Shown here one piece after another: positions 1-8,378 of a stretch of DNA of 12,594 nucleotides. The stretch spans positions 1 to 12,594 of the forward strand of contig JBBIII010000072.1 in assembly GCA_037446575.1 (NCBI GenBank), written 5' to 3'. The stretch comes from JBBIII01 sp037446575 (GTDB lineage Bacteria; Bacteroidota; Ignavibacteria; UBA10030). Below the pieces are notes generated by a model that ran no database searches, was not told where the DNA came from, and saw only the letters and a program-made list of their open reading frames with translations. The stretch's first letter is position 1. Each line of letters begins with the position of its first letter. The translations under genes and the position numbers were made by a program.

Positions 1-907
1 TAGCATGTAAGGTTGGCACATATTCTACTAAGTTTCCATAAATAGTTCGAGGTTGAATATGACCTTTTAATTTTAACTTATTATTAATTTTTGAAGCGCT
101 CCAAGCCGCTTCCAACGCGCTAAATATATGATTTGCTAATATAACATACGACACTGTCGTTGCAATATTATAGAAGCTATTCGCATCGCCACGCATATCT
201 CTATATTTTAAAAAATTTGGTGATACCCTCTCATTGAAAACATCATCCTTGCCGTACAAAGAATTCGATCCATTCCACGCATCATTCCAACCACCAATAA
301 ATTGAGCATATTTTCCAATCATTTCATAGTATTGTTGATCTCTATACGGAGCTAATTTATGAGAAAATCCAGAATGTGCCTGTTTTCCAATTTCTTCTTC
401 ATAATAATTTAATTTACTCCAATCAACATATTTCCAAGGTTGTGCAACGTTATCAGGTGGCGAGTCTTTAATTATATCGGCTGCTGAATATCCGTAATAC
501 ATTTCAATCCATCTCGCATACCTTATTACCGACCAATAATCATCTGCATAGTTTTGAAAAATATCGGTCTGTCTATCCCCTTTTTTTTCATAGATAGCAT
601 ATAGAATCCAACCAAATGCTTCGGCGCCTATAAAAGCTATACTTTGCCAATATCTTTCTGTGTAAAATTGCCCCGCACCGGGTATAATAGCAGAATATAA
701 ACCTGCACACAAAGGCGAATACTTATTCTTTGTCGATTGTAACTCTTCCTCATTTATTAGATTTGAATTATTCTTAAAATCTTCTATAAAATTTCCAGTG
801 AGATCAATTTTATGTTCAGTTGTATAATTACTATTTCTATATTGACTTAACAACAAATTTGAAGAAATAAATAAAATGAAGATATATTTTATAATTATTC
901 TTTTCAT
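1..907 (-). CDS. DUF5683-family envelope protein, 3' end cut by window edge
   Basis: The frame is open from an ATG at 907-905 to the window edge: 302 complete codons and no stop, so the C-terminus lies outside. Residues 1-21 look like a Sec signal peptide (MKRIIIKYIFILFISSNLLL), and no lipobox cysteine follows. Residues about 65-105 carry the hallmark of DUF5683: a small hydrophobic segment with SAIIPGAGQFY, an aromatic YWQS, then AFIGAEAFGW. A second membrane-like stretch near 246-270 (ATTVSYVILANHIFSALEAA) matches the usual end of that domain. The middle, about 110-235, is rich in Tyr, Trp and Asp. The molecular role of DUF5683 is unknown; members are predicted to sit in the envelope of Bacteroidota and relatives. 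The start is 2 nt past the stop of the upstream gene, so translational coupling is likely. No clear Shine-Dalgarno is seen. Family assignment is from motif memory and is fairly secure. Confidence 0.82.
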   Translation of the reverse strand, partial: MKRIIIKYIFILFISSNLLLSQYRNSNYTTEHKIDLTGNFIEDFKNNSNLINEEELQSTKNKYSPLCAGLYSAIIPGAGQFYTERYWQSIAFIGAEAFGWILYAIYEKKGDRQTDIFQNYADDYWSVIRYARWIEMYYGYSAADIIKDSPPDNVAQPWKYVDWSKLNYYEEEIGKQAHSGFSHKLAPYRDQQYYEMIGKYAQFIGGWNDAWNGSNSLYGKDDVFNERVSPNFLKYRDMRGDANSFYNIATTVSYVILANHIFSALEAAWSASKINNKLKLKGHIQPRTIYGNLVEYVPTLHA

Positions 908-909
908 GC

Positions 910-3900
910 TTATCTCGCAGAGAATCGTGGAATGAGATCATTTAATTCAAATCCAAATAATATTCCAAGATAAAATCGCCATTCTTGACCGTATGTAACG
1001 ACTTTGTTAAAATTTTCGACTTTACGGCTAAACTTATCTAACCCATAGGCACCCGAAAAGAAAAGTCTTGTTGGATATGCGTAGAACGAAAATGATTCCA
1101 AGCGCAACTCGAAACCGATATCCTTTTTCCATTTCTTAATCGGAGTAATTTCTTTGTACCATGCATCGCCAATATCAAAAAATACTGAACCGAAAAGTTT
1201 CGTAAAATAGAATTGCAACAATCTGAAGTTTAATTTAGTAAAAATCGGGAATCTATAAGCGGTATTAAGCGTTAGCATTTTATTGCCTCCAATCGCATAA
1301 AATGGATAACCTCTCATTCCAATAAAACCGCCGCCGTAATAATCAAAAAAATCATCAACGGAATCACCTATTATACCTGCTGTATTAAGCGTAAAAGACA
1401 GCGTATGTTTTTTAAAAGGTAAAGCTATATGTTCATTCCATATTAATTCGATCCGGTTTAGATTATACTTAGTATAAATTGGCACTGGCAAGCCGTCTTC
1501 AATTTTAATTGAATCCCTCGGATTGAATTTATTCCATTCATAAGAGTATTTCAACATTATAGATCTGCCGATAGGATTAATTTCTTTATCCAATGTCGGT
1601 ATAATCCCGTTATATTTTAATTGAGCGGAGAACATATTGCCGATAAAATATGTAGAACGCGACGCTGGTATAACACCAAAAGTTGGATGAAACCAACTGC
1701 CAAAGTCTTGACTGTAACTGCTGTAAGTGTACATCAATTTCAAATCAATATTTTCGGAGATAATCTTTTGTCTAAGCGAAAAATCAAATTCAAATAGATT
1801 ATAAGTAATATCTGCGTAAAAAGTTTGTAATCTGTTTAAATAAAGATTAAATGAAACATTTTTTCTTTTTCTAGAAATATTATATAGTTCTAATGTAGCA
1901 ATCGGTTCTAATCCAAGTTGATAGAGTAGTGGCAGACGATCTTTGTATTCGAAAATAAGAAAAAGATCTCTTTCTAAAATTCGATTAATAGCCACTCCGC
2001 CAAAAATATTCATTTTATCTAATACTTCAGAAGAAGTAAAATACAAACCCGGTTTAATTATATCTATACCTTTACTGTCAACATTATAATTATCGACACG
2101 AAGAAATGGAATCAGAGTAAGATTAGTAAAAACATGCCGATATGTTTTAGATGTGAATTCACCTGTAATTCCATTAATATTTATATTACTTACCGATGAT
2201 TCTGCAGATAATTTTTCATCGATGTCTTTGTTTGTTCTAAAAGTAAAATTATAAAAAGCAGTTTTAGCAATAACATTTGGTTCTGAGCGTTTTATATCTT
2301 CGCTCTTTAAAAATCCAATTTTATAACCTGAAGATTTATAAGGAACAAATGCAATATCTCCCTGTGAATTTACAGAGGGTAAAAATGCTCCGCCAAGCAC
2401 ATTTGTAATCTGACATTCTTCGTTTCTATTTAAATTAAGTTCGTAGATATTAAAAATCCCATTACGAGCCCAAGAGTATATTAATGTTGAATCAGTAGCA
2501 AAGAACGGATTGCGACAATCTTCGCTTTTATCTAATATGAATATATTTGTTCCATTAGTATCTATTATAGCCAATGATTGATTATGATCTTTAGAGAATC
2601 CGAATGCAATTTTTCTTCCATCTGGCGACCACACTGGCGTATAAACTTGCTCCCCATCAATGAACTTAGTGATAGCTGAAATATTTTTGCCGTCGGAGTT
2701 ACAAATGCTAATATTCATCGTTCCATCTTTATTTGTGGCAAAAACTAATTTTTGTCCATCTGAAGACAATTTAGGATTGAACGCTCTTAGTCCAAATGTA
2801 AGTCGTTCTTCTTTTTCTTTTATCAAGTCATATCTATATAAATCGCTATATGCTGACCAATGTGGATTATCACGAGTGATTTTAGAATAGTAAATGTACT
2901 TATTGTCTGGAGAAAATGATAAAGATGAGCGTACATTAGGAATCAATAATTTTGATTTCTTCGTTGCGAAATCGTATATGTAGATGTTGCTCAATAAAAA
3001 ATAATCATGCCCTTTATTTGAAATGTAAGCGAGTTTTGAACCATCCGGTGAAAAAGCTGGATAAAAATTTCCAAAGCCCTCGTTCTCTAAAATTTCTTCC
3101 ACCGTTTGATTGGGGATAATTTCATCGGCAATTTTTTTGTAATAATTGGTTTTTACTTGTTTCCATTCTTCGTAAAGCTGATAGCCCGTTATACCTAAAA
3201 CATTTTTTATTGCTCCGTCAATTGTCATTCTGAAAGGAGCCGATAATTGGCGAGAAATTTCTACAACCTTATCCATTCCATATTTTTCAGAGATGTATTG
3301 CACAATAGAAAACCCGGCATTGTACGAAGATTCATTTCCGAGGCTTGTTTTCCCGAAGACAGCCATCTCTTCCCACGAGAGCGGATTACCCTCAATCATA
3401 TACATACGTAAAATCATATCCCTATGAGAATCCCAATAATCATAATCGAGCGCCGGATTATTATATTGCGCAGTTCCTTCTGCAAACCACATCGGAACAA
3501 CAAAACCGGAGTATGGATAAGATACAAGTACATTCGGATATCCATAAAGCACATCTGGTCTTCGCTCTGCTTCATAACCTAACCATTGGAAATACATGCC
3601 TGGAATTTTTCTACCGAATTTCATTGTCGTTTGTATTTGTATTATATGCGTAAATTCATGCGTTACAACATTCCAAAGCCAGGGGTGCGTGCCGCGTAAT
3701 TCATAATCTAATGCAGTTGCCCAAATTTCAATTCTATTATCGTAAAAATAAGCCGCTCCATTTGAATAATCATCGTGATCGCGGATAATAAAATTAACTT
3801 TCTGGTCTGGTTCATGACTGTAAAGCTTAGTAATCGGATGGTAGATGCTTTCAGCAATTTTAGCTATTTCTTTCGCAGTTCTCTCCGCACCAATATGAAA

Positions 3901-4041
3901 ATGGATTAGAAAATGTTTTGTTTCAATCGTTCGCCACTCAAGTTCTGGATGATTGAAATCTTCTTGTGAAAAAACTTTAGTATAAAAAAGAAATAGAAAA
4001 ATAATTATTAGGTGCTTATTTCGCTTCAATTTACTTTTCAA
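910..4041 (-). CDS. Peptidase MA-like / PD40 propeller / Omp85-like barrel fusion protein
   Basis: This 1043-residue protein has three modules. Residues 1-25 are a signal peptide (hydrophobic core about 11-20). Residues about 35-310 form a gluzincin-type metallopeptidase: HEFTH at 128-132 supplies two zinc histidines and the catalytic Glu129, and WFAEG with Glu188 is the likely third ligand. Residues about 325-570 hold PD40 (TolB-like) blades, with the repeat SPDG..LAY or close variants near 330, 376, 425 and 471 and weaker copies near 514 and 557. Residues about 600-1043 are amphipathic beta strands ending in Omp85-like signatures: GMRGYPF (908-914), IGGNKML, YRFPI (929-933) and FFDIGDAW (954-961). 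I infer an outer-membrane protein with periplasmic or surface propeller and peptidase; substrate unknown. The start is TTG at 4041, 8 nt after the upstream stop. No ATG or GTG lies in frame before it, the next in-frame ATG is about codon 140 inside the peptidase, and TTG at 4029 is the alternative. No Shine-Dalgarno is visible, so reinitiation is plausible. Confidence 0.88.
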   Translation of the reverse strand: MKSKLKRNKHLIIIFLFLFYTKVFSQEDFNHPELEWRTIETKHFLIHFHIGAERTAKEIAKIAESIYHPITKLYSHEPDQKVNFIIRDHDDYSNGAAYFYDNRIEIWATALDYELRGTHPWLWNVVTHEFTHIIQIQTTMKFGRKIPGMYFQWLGYEAERRPDVLYGYPNVLVSYPYSGFVVPMWFAEGTAQYNNPALDYDYWDSHRDMILRMYMIEGNPLSWEEMAVFGKTSLGNESSYNAGFSIVQYISEKYGMDKVVEISRQLSAPFRMTIDGAIKNVLGITGYQLYEEWKQVKTNYYKKIADEIIPNQTVEEILENEGFGNFYPAFSPDGSKLAYISNKGHDYFLLSNIYIYDFATKKSKLLIPNVRSSLSFSPDNKYIYYSKITRDNPHWSAYSDLYRYDLIKEKEERLTFGLRAFNPKLSSDGQKLVFATNKDGTMNISICNSDGKNISAITKFIDGEQVYTPVWSPDGRKIAFGFSKDHNQSLAIIDTNGTNIFILDKSEDCRNPFFATDSTLIYSWARNGIFNIYELNLNRNEECQITNVLGGAFLPSVNSQGDIAFVPYKSSGYKIGFLKSEDIKRSEPNVIAKTAFYNFTFRTNKDIDEKLSAESSVSNININGITGEFTSKTYRHVFTNLTLIPFLRVDNYNVDSKGIDIIKPGLYFTSSEVLDKMNIFGGVAINRILERDLFLIFEYKDRLPLLYQLGLEPIATLELYNISRKRKNVSFNLYLNRLQTFYADITYNLFEFDFSLRQKIISENIDLKLMYTYSSYSQDFGSWFHPTFGVIPASRSTYFIGNMFSAQLKYNGIIPTLDKEINPIGRSIMLKYSYEWNKFNPRDSIKIEDGLPVPIYTKYNLNRIELIWNEHIALPFKKHTLSFTLNTAGIIGDSVDDFFDYYGGGFIGMRGYPFYAIGGNKMLTLNTAYRFPIFTKLNFRLLQFYFTKLFGSVFFDIGDAWYKEITPIKKWKKDIGFELRLESFSFYAYPTRLFFSGAYGLDKFSRKVENFNKVVTYGQEWRFYLGILFGFELNDLIPRFSAR

Positions 4042-4049
4042 TTTAAAAT

Positions 4050-7000
4050 TTATTTTACTACAGATATTTTAATAAACGCCACTTCGCTTTTTTGTGAATT
4101 GATAGCTTCAACACGAGCGTAATAAACGCCGCTTTGAATTTTTGTTACGTCCCACTTTAATTCTCCATCCATTCCACCTATATTTCTTCCTCTTAATTCT
4201 GTAACCTTCACGCCAGTTAGGTCTAAAATAGTAACAATAATTTCAGCGTTTTCGGCAGTGTAAAATCGAATATTGGTTGAAGTAGAATAAACAGGATTCG
4301 GATAATTATAGACACGCGACTTTGGAAAAAACTCCGCGCTTATCGGTTTGATTGTACTTAAGCTAAAATCAGCATTTGTATTTTGCGCGTTACCATTTTG
4401 CTGAGTCCAAAGTAAGCTATTTGGAGAAATTGTTGTGTTTGTGTATAAGGCATCTAAAGAACCCAACTCTGATACCGCCGCCATCCCTAATTTATTAGTC
4501 GAGGTGATATAAGCACATGGATATATTTTCCCAGGCGCAGTTGCTTGTATAGGAAAGCCACTGAATAATTTTCCCTTGTTATCATATACCCAAAGATTTC
4601 CATCTTCAGTATATGAAATAATATCTGGTGAATAGTCGCCATCAAAATCAACAATCAGCGGCGTTCCGGTTAATGTGGCTTTTGCGTAAATTGGAAATCC
4701 GTCTAACATAAAACCGTTTCTATTTAGAGCATAAATATTTCGCAACGACATTATAATAATATCCTTTTCCCCATCGTTATCTATATCGGCTATAGCTATT
4801 TCTTGAATCGAAGTAGTTGGCAGTGATATTTCAAAATATTTCTGAGAAAGTTTTGCGTCATATGCTAAAATTATACTTCCATTTTTTAAAGCCGCTACAA
4901 TAAAGTTATTTCCTTTCGGCGCAACTGCTCCGGCTAAAATCCAATTATTACTTTTATCCGGCAATGTAATTGAATCGGTTCTACTAAAAAGTTGATTGTA
5001 TGACGCATAATAGAAATCATATCCAGAATTTGAATTAGGCAATTGTGTAATCGAGGTAATCGGATATCCAGCGCCAATTTTTGCATTTAAAATATTAGCC
5101 AAAGTATCAAATTGATATATGCTCCCGTTAGAAGCGCCAATGACAATTGAAAGCGTATCAGATTGAATCAAGCATGGCGCAGTTGAAAATTCTGATAATA
5201 TTTTTCTTGTATATCTGACAAAATCGCCTTGCGGATTAATTCTGAAAATATTTATAGTACTATCACCGACTGATACAAGAATATTTTCGTTTGAAGTTTG
5301 ATAAACAGCCGTTTTAGAATTCGTTTTCGTTTTAGACAATATACCGAGTGGATCGTTAATAAAAGTTTGCCCATTATTATTTAGCGGTGTAATTCCACCA
5401 TCTACTGATAAATAAATATTGTTAGCGGTAGATGTTGGAAATGTATTAGCGCTTGAATATTGACGGGACAATGCTAAATCTTTTTTCAGAATGTTATTAC
5501 CAAATTCAACGCTAAAAGTCATCTGAGGCGAGCGATTGCTAAAGTTTTTTATTGTAATTAAACTTACTGCTCCAGTATTGCTATTGCTGTTAGGAAAAGA
5601 TTTTTCATCAAAAATATTTTTATAAACAGGAGAAGAATTGCCGGCAAACCAGCAATCCAATGGATCGCCATTTTCTGTACCGGCGCCTGCCGACATGGCT
5701 TCATATTTTTGACCAATATCTTTTGACCCATCGGCTTCCATTAAATCTACACCACGCCGCTTAATATCTGCATTAACCGTGTTTGTTTTCATTCCCCCTT
5801 GGATAACGTTTTCGTCAATGTGCCAAATTAATATGCCGCCTCCATCGTACTTGCCCGTGCCATCTGTATAACCAATGACCGCCCAATCAAAGTTTTCTGC
5901 ATCTACAACCGAGCCTGAAATTCCATCTACATTTAGATAATTAAAATTGCTTTTATCTTTATCAAAATAAATTATTGTATCCAAAGATCCATTAATTATT
6001 CTAAGCCATTGACCATTTGATTCAGGATCTCTATTGCGATTTTCGATTAAAAAGTATTCTGACTGACTAATCGGGATTTTATATATTATATCATCACCAG
6101 CAGAGGTTAATCCGACAGCGGGAATTGTTAAATTTGAAGACGAGCTATTAATTAAAATTGGATTAGCCCAACCAAGCCAAATTTTTTCCCAAGCGCAGGG
6201 TTCAGGTGGAAACAAACCTGAGAAAGCAAATATCCCCGCACCATCCATTAAACCAAATTGTCCAATTCCAGAGCGGCCAGTTTTAGTATCAAATAAATCC
6301 GGCAAGCCAAGGAAGCTACCGATTGAAGCGACTAATATGCCATTTATGCTAAGCTGAAGTTTTTGTTTGCCGGAAGCAGTTGAAATTTCGCGCGACTCTG
6401 TTTCAGGTAAAATTATTGTATTTTTGATTAGCACATTTCCATTATCAACTGAAATCCCAGAAAACACGCCTAATGCAGCTGCAAATGAAGACGAATCTAA
6501 GTACAAAGAAGGTATATCATAAGGAGTTGGATTGTAGCCAAGCGAACCAATTAAATCAATATCACGTCCTGCGCCGGCATGAAATATTAAAAAAACATCA
6601 TAATTAGAAAAATCTATTTCAGGATAAATTGCATCTGCTAATTGCCAGCTTTCTTGGGCAAGTTCAGCAAGCTTCCGATTATCATTCGAATTTGTTGGCG
6701 GGGAATATTCAGACATTTTCTTCGACAGCTTAATTTTTTTTGATTGTCCAAATACAGCTCCGGAAATTTTTAATTTGTTGTTAGAAACTTTTTGAAAGTA
6801 ATTTTTAGAAAAAAGTAATTTATTAACAAAGTATAATGAGTCGTGAGGCGGGGGATCTATTTGCGTCAATGACCCTGTCATCTCAAAACTTCCATCGCCT
6901 GTTGTTTGCGGATCATTATCCTTTTCAAATTCCACCATTATAGCCAACACTCTAACCGAATCACGCTGAGCCGGTTTATTTAGTTTATTTGAAGCGTTTA

Positions 7001-7091
7001 TTTTTGACGCCTTAAGGATTTTATATTCATTTTGCTTTTGAGCAAAAGAAATATAGCATACCAAAATTAAAAAGATTGCAAGCCAACGCAC
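4050..7091 (-). CDS. Secreted M6-family protein with T9SS sorting domain, zinc motif lost (pseudoprotease)
   Basis: This 1013-residue protein has a signal peptide at 1-18, ending SFA-Q. Residues about 45-530 follow the layout of M6 (immune inhibitor A-like) peptidases: VRVLAIMVEF, FLIFHAGAGRD (167-177), a helix running into GLPDLFD (262-268), a Met-turn-like GQFGLMDGAG (277-286) and GGGILIWHIDE (417-427). Where M6 enzymes have HExGH before GLPDL, this protein reads ASIGS (255-259), so both zinc histidines and the catalytic Glu are absent and no other HExxH exists. Residues about 540-900 resemble an FG-GAP/VCBS propeller, with calcium-type loops DIDNDGEKD (769-777) and DFDGDYSPD (815-823). Residues about 925-1013 are a type A T9SS C-terminal domain (YNYPNPV, GVYYARV, ending KISVVK). 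It is thus probably exported by T9SS and processed by PorU, encoded two genes upstream. The start is GTG at 7091: an in-frame stop lies at 7107-7109 and GGAG sits 8 nt upstream. It probably binds or scaffolds rather than cleaves. Confidence 0.9.
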   Translation of the reverse strand: MRWLAIFLILVCYISFAQKQNEYKILKASKINASNKLNKPAQRDSVRVLAIMVEFEKDNDPQTTGDGSFEMTGSLTQIDPPPHDSLYFVNKLLFSKNYFQKVSNNKLKISGAVFGQSKKIKLSKKMSEYSPPTNSNDNRKLAELAQESWQLADAIYPEIDFSNYDVFLIFHAGAGRDIDLIGSLGYNPTPYDIPSLYLDSSSFAAALGVFSGISVDNGNVLIKNTIILPETESREISTASGKQKLQLSINGILVASIGSFLGLPDLFDTKTGRSGIGQFGLMDGAGIFAFSGLFPPEPCAWEKIWLGWANPILINSSSSNLTIPAVGLTSAGDDIIYKIPISQSEYFLIENRNRDPESNGQWLRIINGSLDTIIYFDKDKSNFNYLNVDGISGSVVDAENFDWAVIGYTDGTGKYDGGGILIWHIDENVIQGGMKTNTVNADIKRRGVDLMEADGSKDIGQKYEAMSAGAGTENGDPLDCWFAGNSSPVYKNIFDEKSFPNSNSNTGAVSLITIKNFSNRSPQMTFSVEFGNNILKKDLALSRQYSSANTFPTSTANNIYLSVDGGITPLNNNGQTFINDPLGILSKTKTNSKTAVYQTSNENILVSVGDSTINIFRINPQGDFVRYTRKILSEFSTAPCLIQSDTLSIVIGASNGSIYQFDTLANILNAKIGAGYPITSITQLPNSNSGYDFYYASYNQLFSRTDSITLPDKSNNWILAGAVAPKGNNFIVAALKNGSIILAYDAKLSQKYFEISLPTTSIQEIAIADIDNDGEKDIIIMSLRNIYALNRNGFMLDGFPIYAKATLTGTPLIVDFDGDYSPDIISYTEDGNLWVYDNKGKLFSGFPIQATAPGKIYPCAYITSTNKLGMAAVSELGSLDALYTNTTISPNSLLWTQQNGNAQNTNADFSLSTIKPISAEFFPKSRVYNYPNPVYSTSTNIRFYTAENAEIIVTILDLTGVKVTELRGRNIGGMDGELKWDVTKIQSGVYYARVEAINSQKSEVAFIKISVVK

Positions 7092-7099
7092 TTCATCAA

Positions 7100-7103
7100 C
7101 TCC
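7100..7103 (-). promoter_or_regulatory. Shine-Dalgarno site fixing a GTG start
   Basis: The minus strand reads GGAG, then 8 nt, then GTG at 7091. The nearby ATG at 7096-7094 is out of frame and soon stops, and the correct frame is closed upstream by a stop at 7107-7109. The site therefore decides for GTG as the start of the M6-like protein. Confidence 0.72.
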
Positions 7104-7140
7104 GCGTTAATAAAAGAAATAAGGTAGTGTTTAGCATTAG

Positions 7141-8253
7141 TTATTGAGATTCTAACCCCCAGCCAATTGAAAGACTGAGTCTAAGCGTTTCGCCAAGCGG
7201 ATGTCTTTCTTCGAATGTGCTAATATAGCCAAAATCGAATCCGTACACATCATATCTTAAACCTGCTCCGAATGTCATGAATTTTCTATTTCCCTCTCGA
7301 GGGTCTTCGTAAAAGTAACCAACACGTAATCCGATCAACTTTGGCGCGCCATACCAATACTCTATTCCGATACTTGAATTAAATTTTCTCAGTTGTTCGT
7401 TAAAATTTCCACCTGTCCAGGTCGAAAAAATCGCTTTATAAAATTCATCTGAAGAGCTCCCATATCTGCGCACAAGCAACCGTGCGACATCTAATGTTAG
7501 ACTAAGGTTATTATATTCACTTTCCATAATTTTGCAGGCAAGACCCAAGCGCAGGTTCATGGGCAATGGATCTGCTTGGGCTCTATCTACATACGACATT
7601 TTAGGACCGATATTTGAAATATTCATACCAAAACTCATACTTTTGCCAAGGTCAACATTTGTAAATGGAATAGGAAAAAATAGCGGTCTATATAATAAAC
7701 CAACGTCAAAACTGAAACCGGTTGAAGTTCCACTTCCTTTTTCTAAACCCGCTCCTTGATCTGCAAGATGCGAGTATATTATTCTTACACTTGTTCCAAT
7801 TCCAAACTGCTCAGAAAACTTTGTACTATAGGTTGCTGATAATGCTAGTTCATAACCTATAAACGTTCCAATTATTTCAGGACCGGTTGAATTGGTTCTA
7901 TTAAACTCTCCCAAATTAAGATACGTTAGTTGCCCTCCAATTACACCATCTAATTCCTCTACAGGTTGTTTATACGCTAAGTGAGCAATCCAGATATCTG
8001 ATAAACCAAGACCGGGAAGCCAGTTAGTGTGAGTTAATGCAATTTCAGAACCTCGTTGGAATGCAAGTCCCGCTGGATTCCAGTAAATAGCCCAAGCATT
8101 ATCAGCAATAGCTACGCCTGTTTCTCCCATCCCGCAAGAACGCGAATCGGGCGCTATTAATAAAAATGGAACTGCAGTTGTTACTGTTGTTTGGCTGTTG
8201 GTGATTCCTGTAAAAGTTATTGCCATCATAAATAAATAAATAAAATACTTCAT
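7141..8253 (-). CDS. porV: Type IX secretion system outer membrane protein PorV
   Basis: This 370-residue protein is PorV (also called LptO), the outer-membrane beta-barrel that collects T9SS cargo through its C-terminal domain and carries it to the PorU sortase in the attachment complex. A signal peptide covers 1-20 (MKYFIYLFMMAITFTGITNS). The mature N-terminus carries the family signature: AVPFLLIAPDSRSCGMGE at about 27-44, GVAIADNA, and WNPAGLAF at 58-65. Alternating strands follow to the C-terminus, for example FDVGLLYRPL, LRLGLACK, RVGYFYEDP, FGAGLRYDVYGFDFGY. PFLLIAPD argues for PorV over its paralogue PorQ. Length is normal. I place the start at ATG 8253, because GGAGG lies 10 nt upstream and the signal peptide begins there. 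A TTG at 8283 would add ten residues and put the Shine-Dalgarno inside the gene. It follows porU by 125 nt, the same order as porU-porV in Porphyromonas gingivalis. No convincing promoter or terminator is seen in that gap. Confidence 0.92.
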   Translation of the reverse strand: MKYFIYLFMMAITFTGITNSQTTVTTAVPFLLIAPDSRSCGMGETGVAIADNAWAIYWNPAGLAFQRGSEIALTHTNWLPGLGLSDIWIAHLAYKQPVEELDGVIGGQLTYLNLGEFNRTNSTGPEIIGTFIGYELALSATYSTKFSEQFGIGTSVRIIYSHLADQGAGLEKGSGTSTGFSFDVGLLYRPLFFPIPFTNVDLGKSMSFGMNISNIGPKMSYVDRAQADPLPMNLRLGLACKIMESEYNNLSLTLDVARLLVRRYGSSSDEFYKAIFSTWTGGNFNEQLRKFNSSIGIEYWYGAPKLIGLRVGYFYEDPREGNRKFMTFGAGLRYDVYGFDFGYISTFEERHPLGETLRLSLSIGWGLESQ

Positions 8254-8263
8254 TACAAAACTT

Positions 8264-8268
8264 CCTCC
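8264..8268 (-). promoter_or_regulatory. Shine-Dalgarno site of porV
   Basis: The minus strand reads GGAGGAAG, followed shortly by ATG at 8253; GGAGG ends 10 nt before it. This settles the porV start at the ATG rather than the upstream TTG at 8283. A strong Shine-Dalgarno is unusual for Bacteroidia and is one reason to favour Ignavibacteriota or a related group. Confidence 0.75.
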
Positions 8269-8378
8269 AAACTTATAATTCAATAAATCTGATTGTTATA
8301 TAATTCAACTTACTGTAATTTGTGTTTATATTCAATTTTTCTCTTATCGCTTATGATCTAATGTGTTTCTTATCATAC

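Noticed and set aside
910..4041. Plain TolB or a plain M1 aminopeptidase
   Set aside because: TolB lacks the N-terminal HEFTH domain and the C-terminal barrel, and M1 enzymes have a GxMEN motif not seen here. The three-module reading explains the whole length.
8254..8283. Ten-residue N-terminal extension of PorV from a TTG at 8283
   Set aside because: GGAGG at 8268-8264 points to the ATG at 8253, and the signal peptide begins at that ATG.
8352..8377. Terminator after porU
   Set aside because: The only stem is 6 bp of TATGAT/ATCATA with a 14-nt loop and no T-tract, too weak to end transcription.
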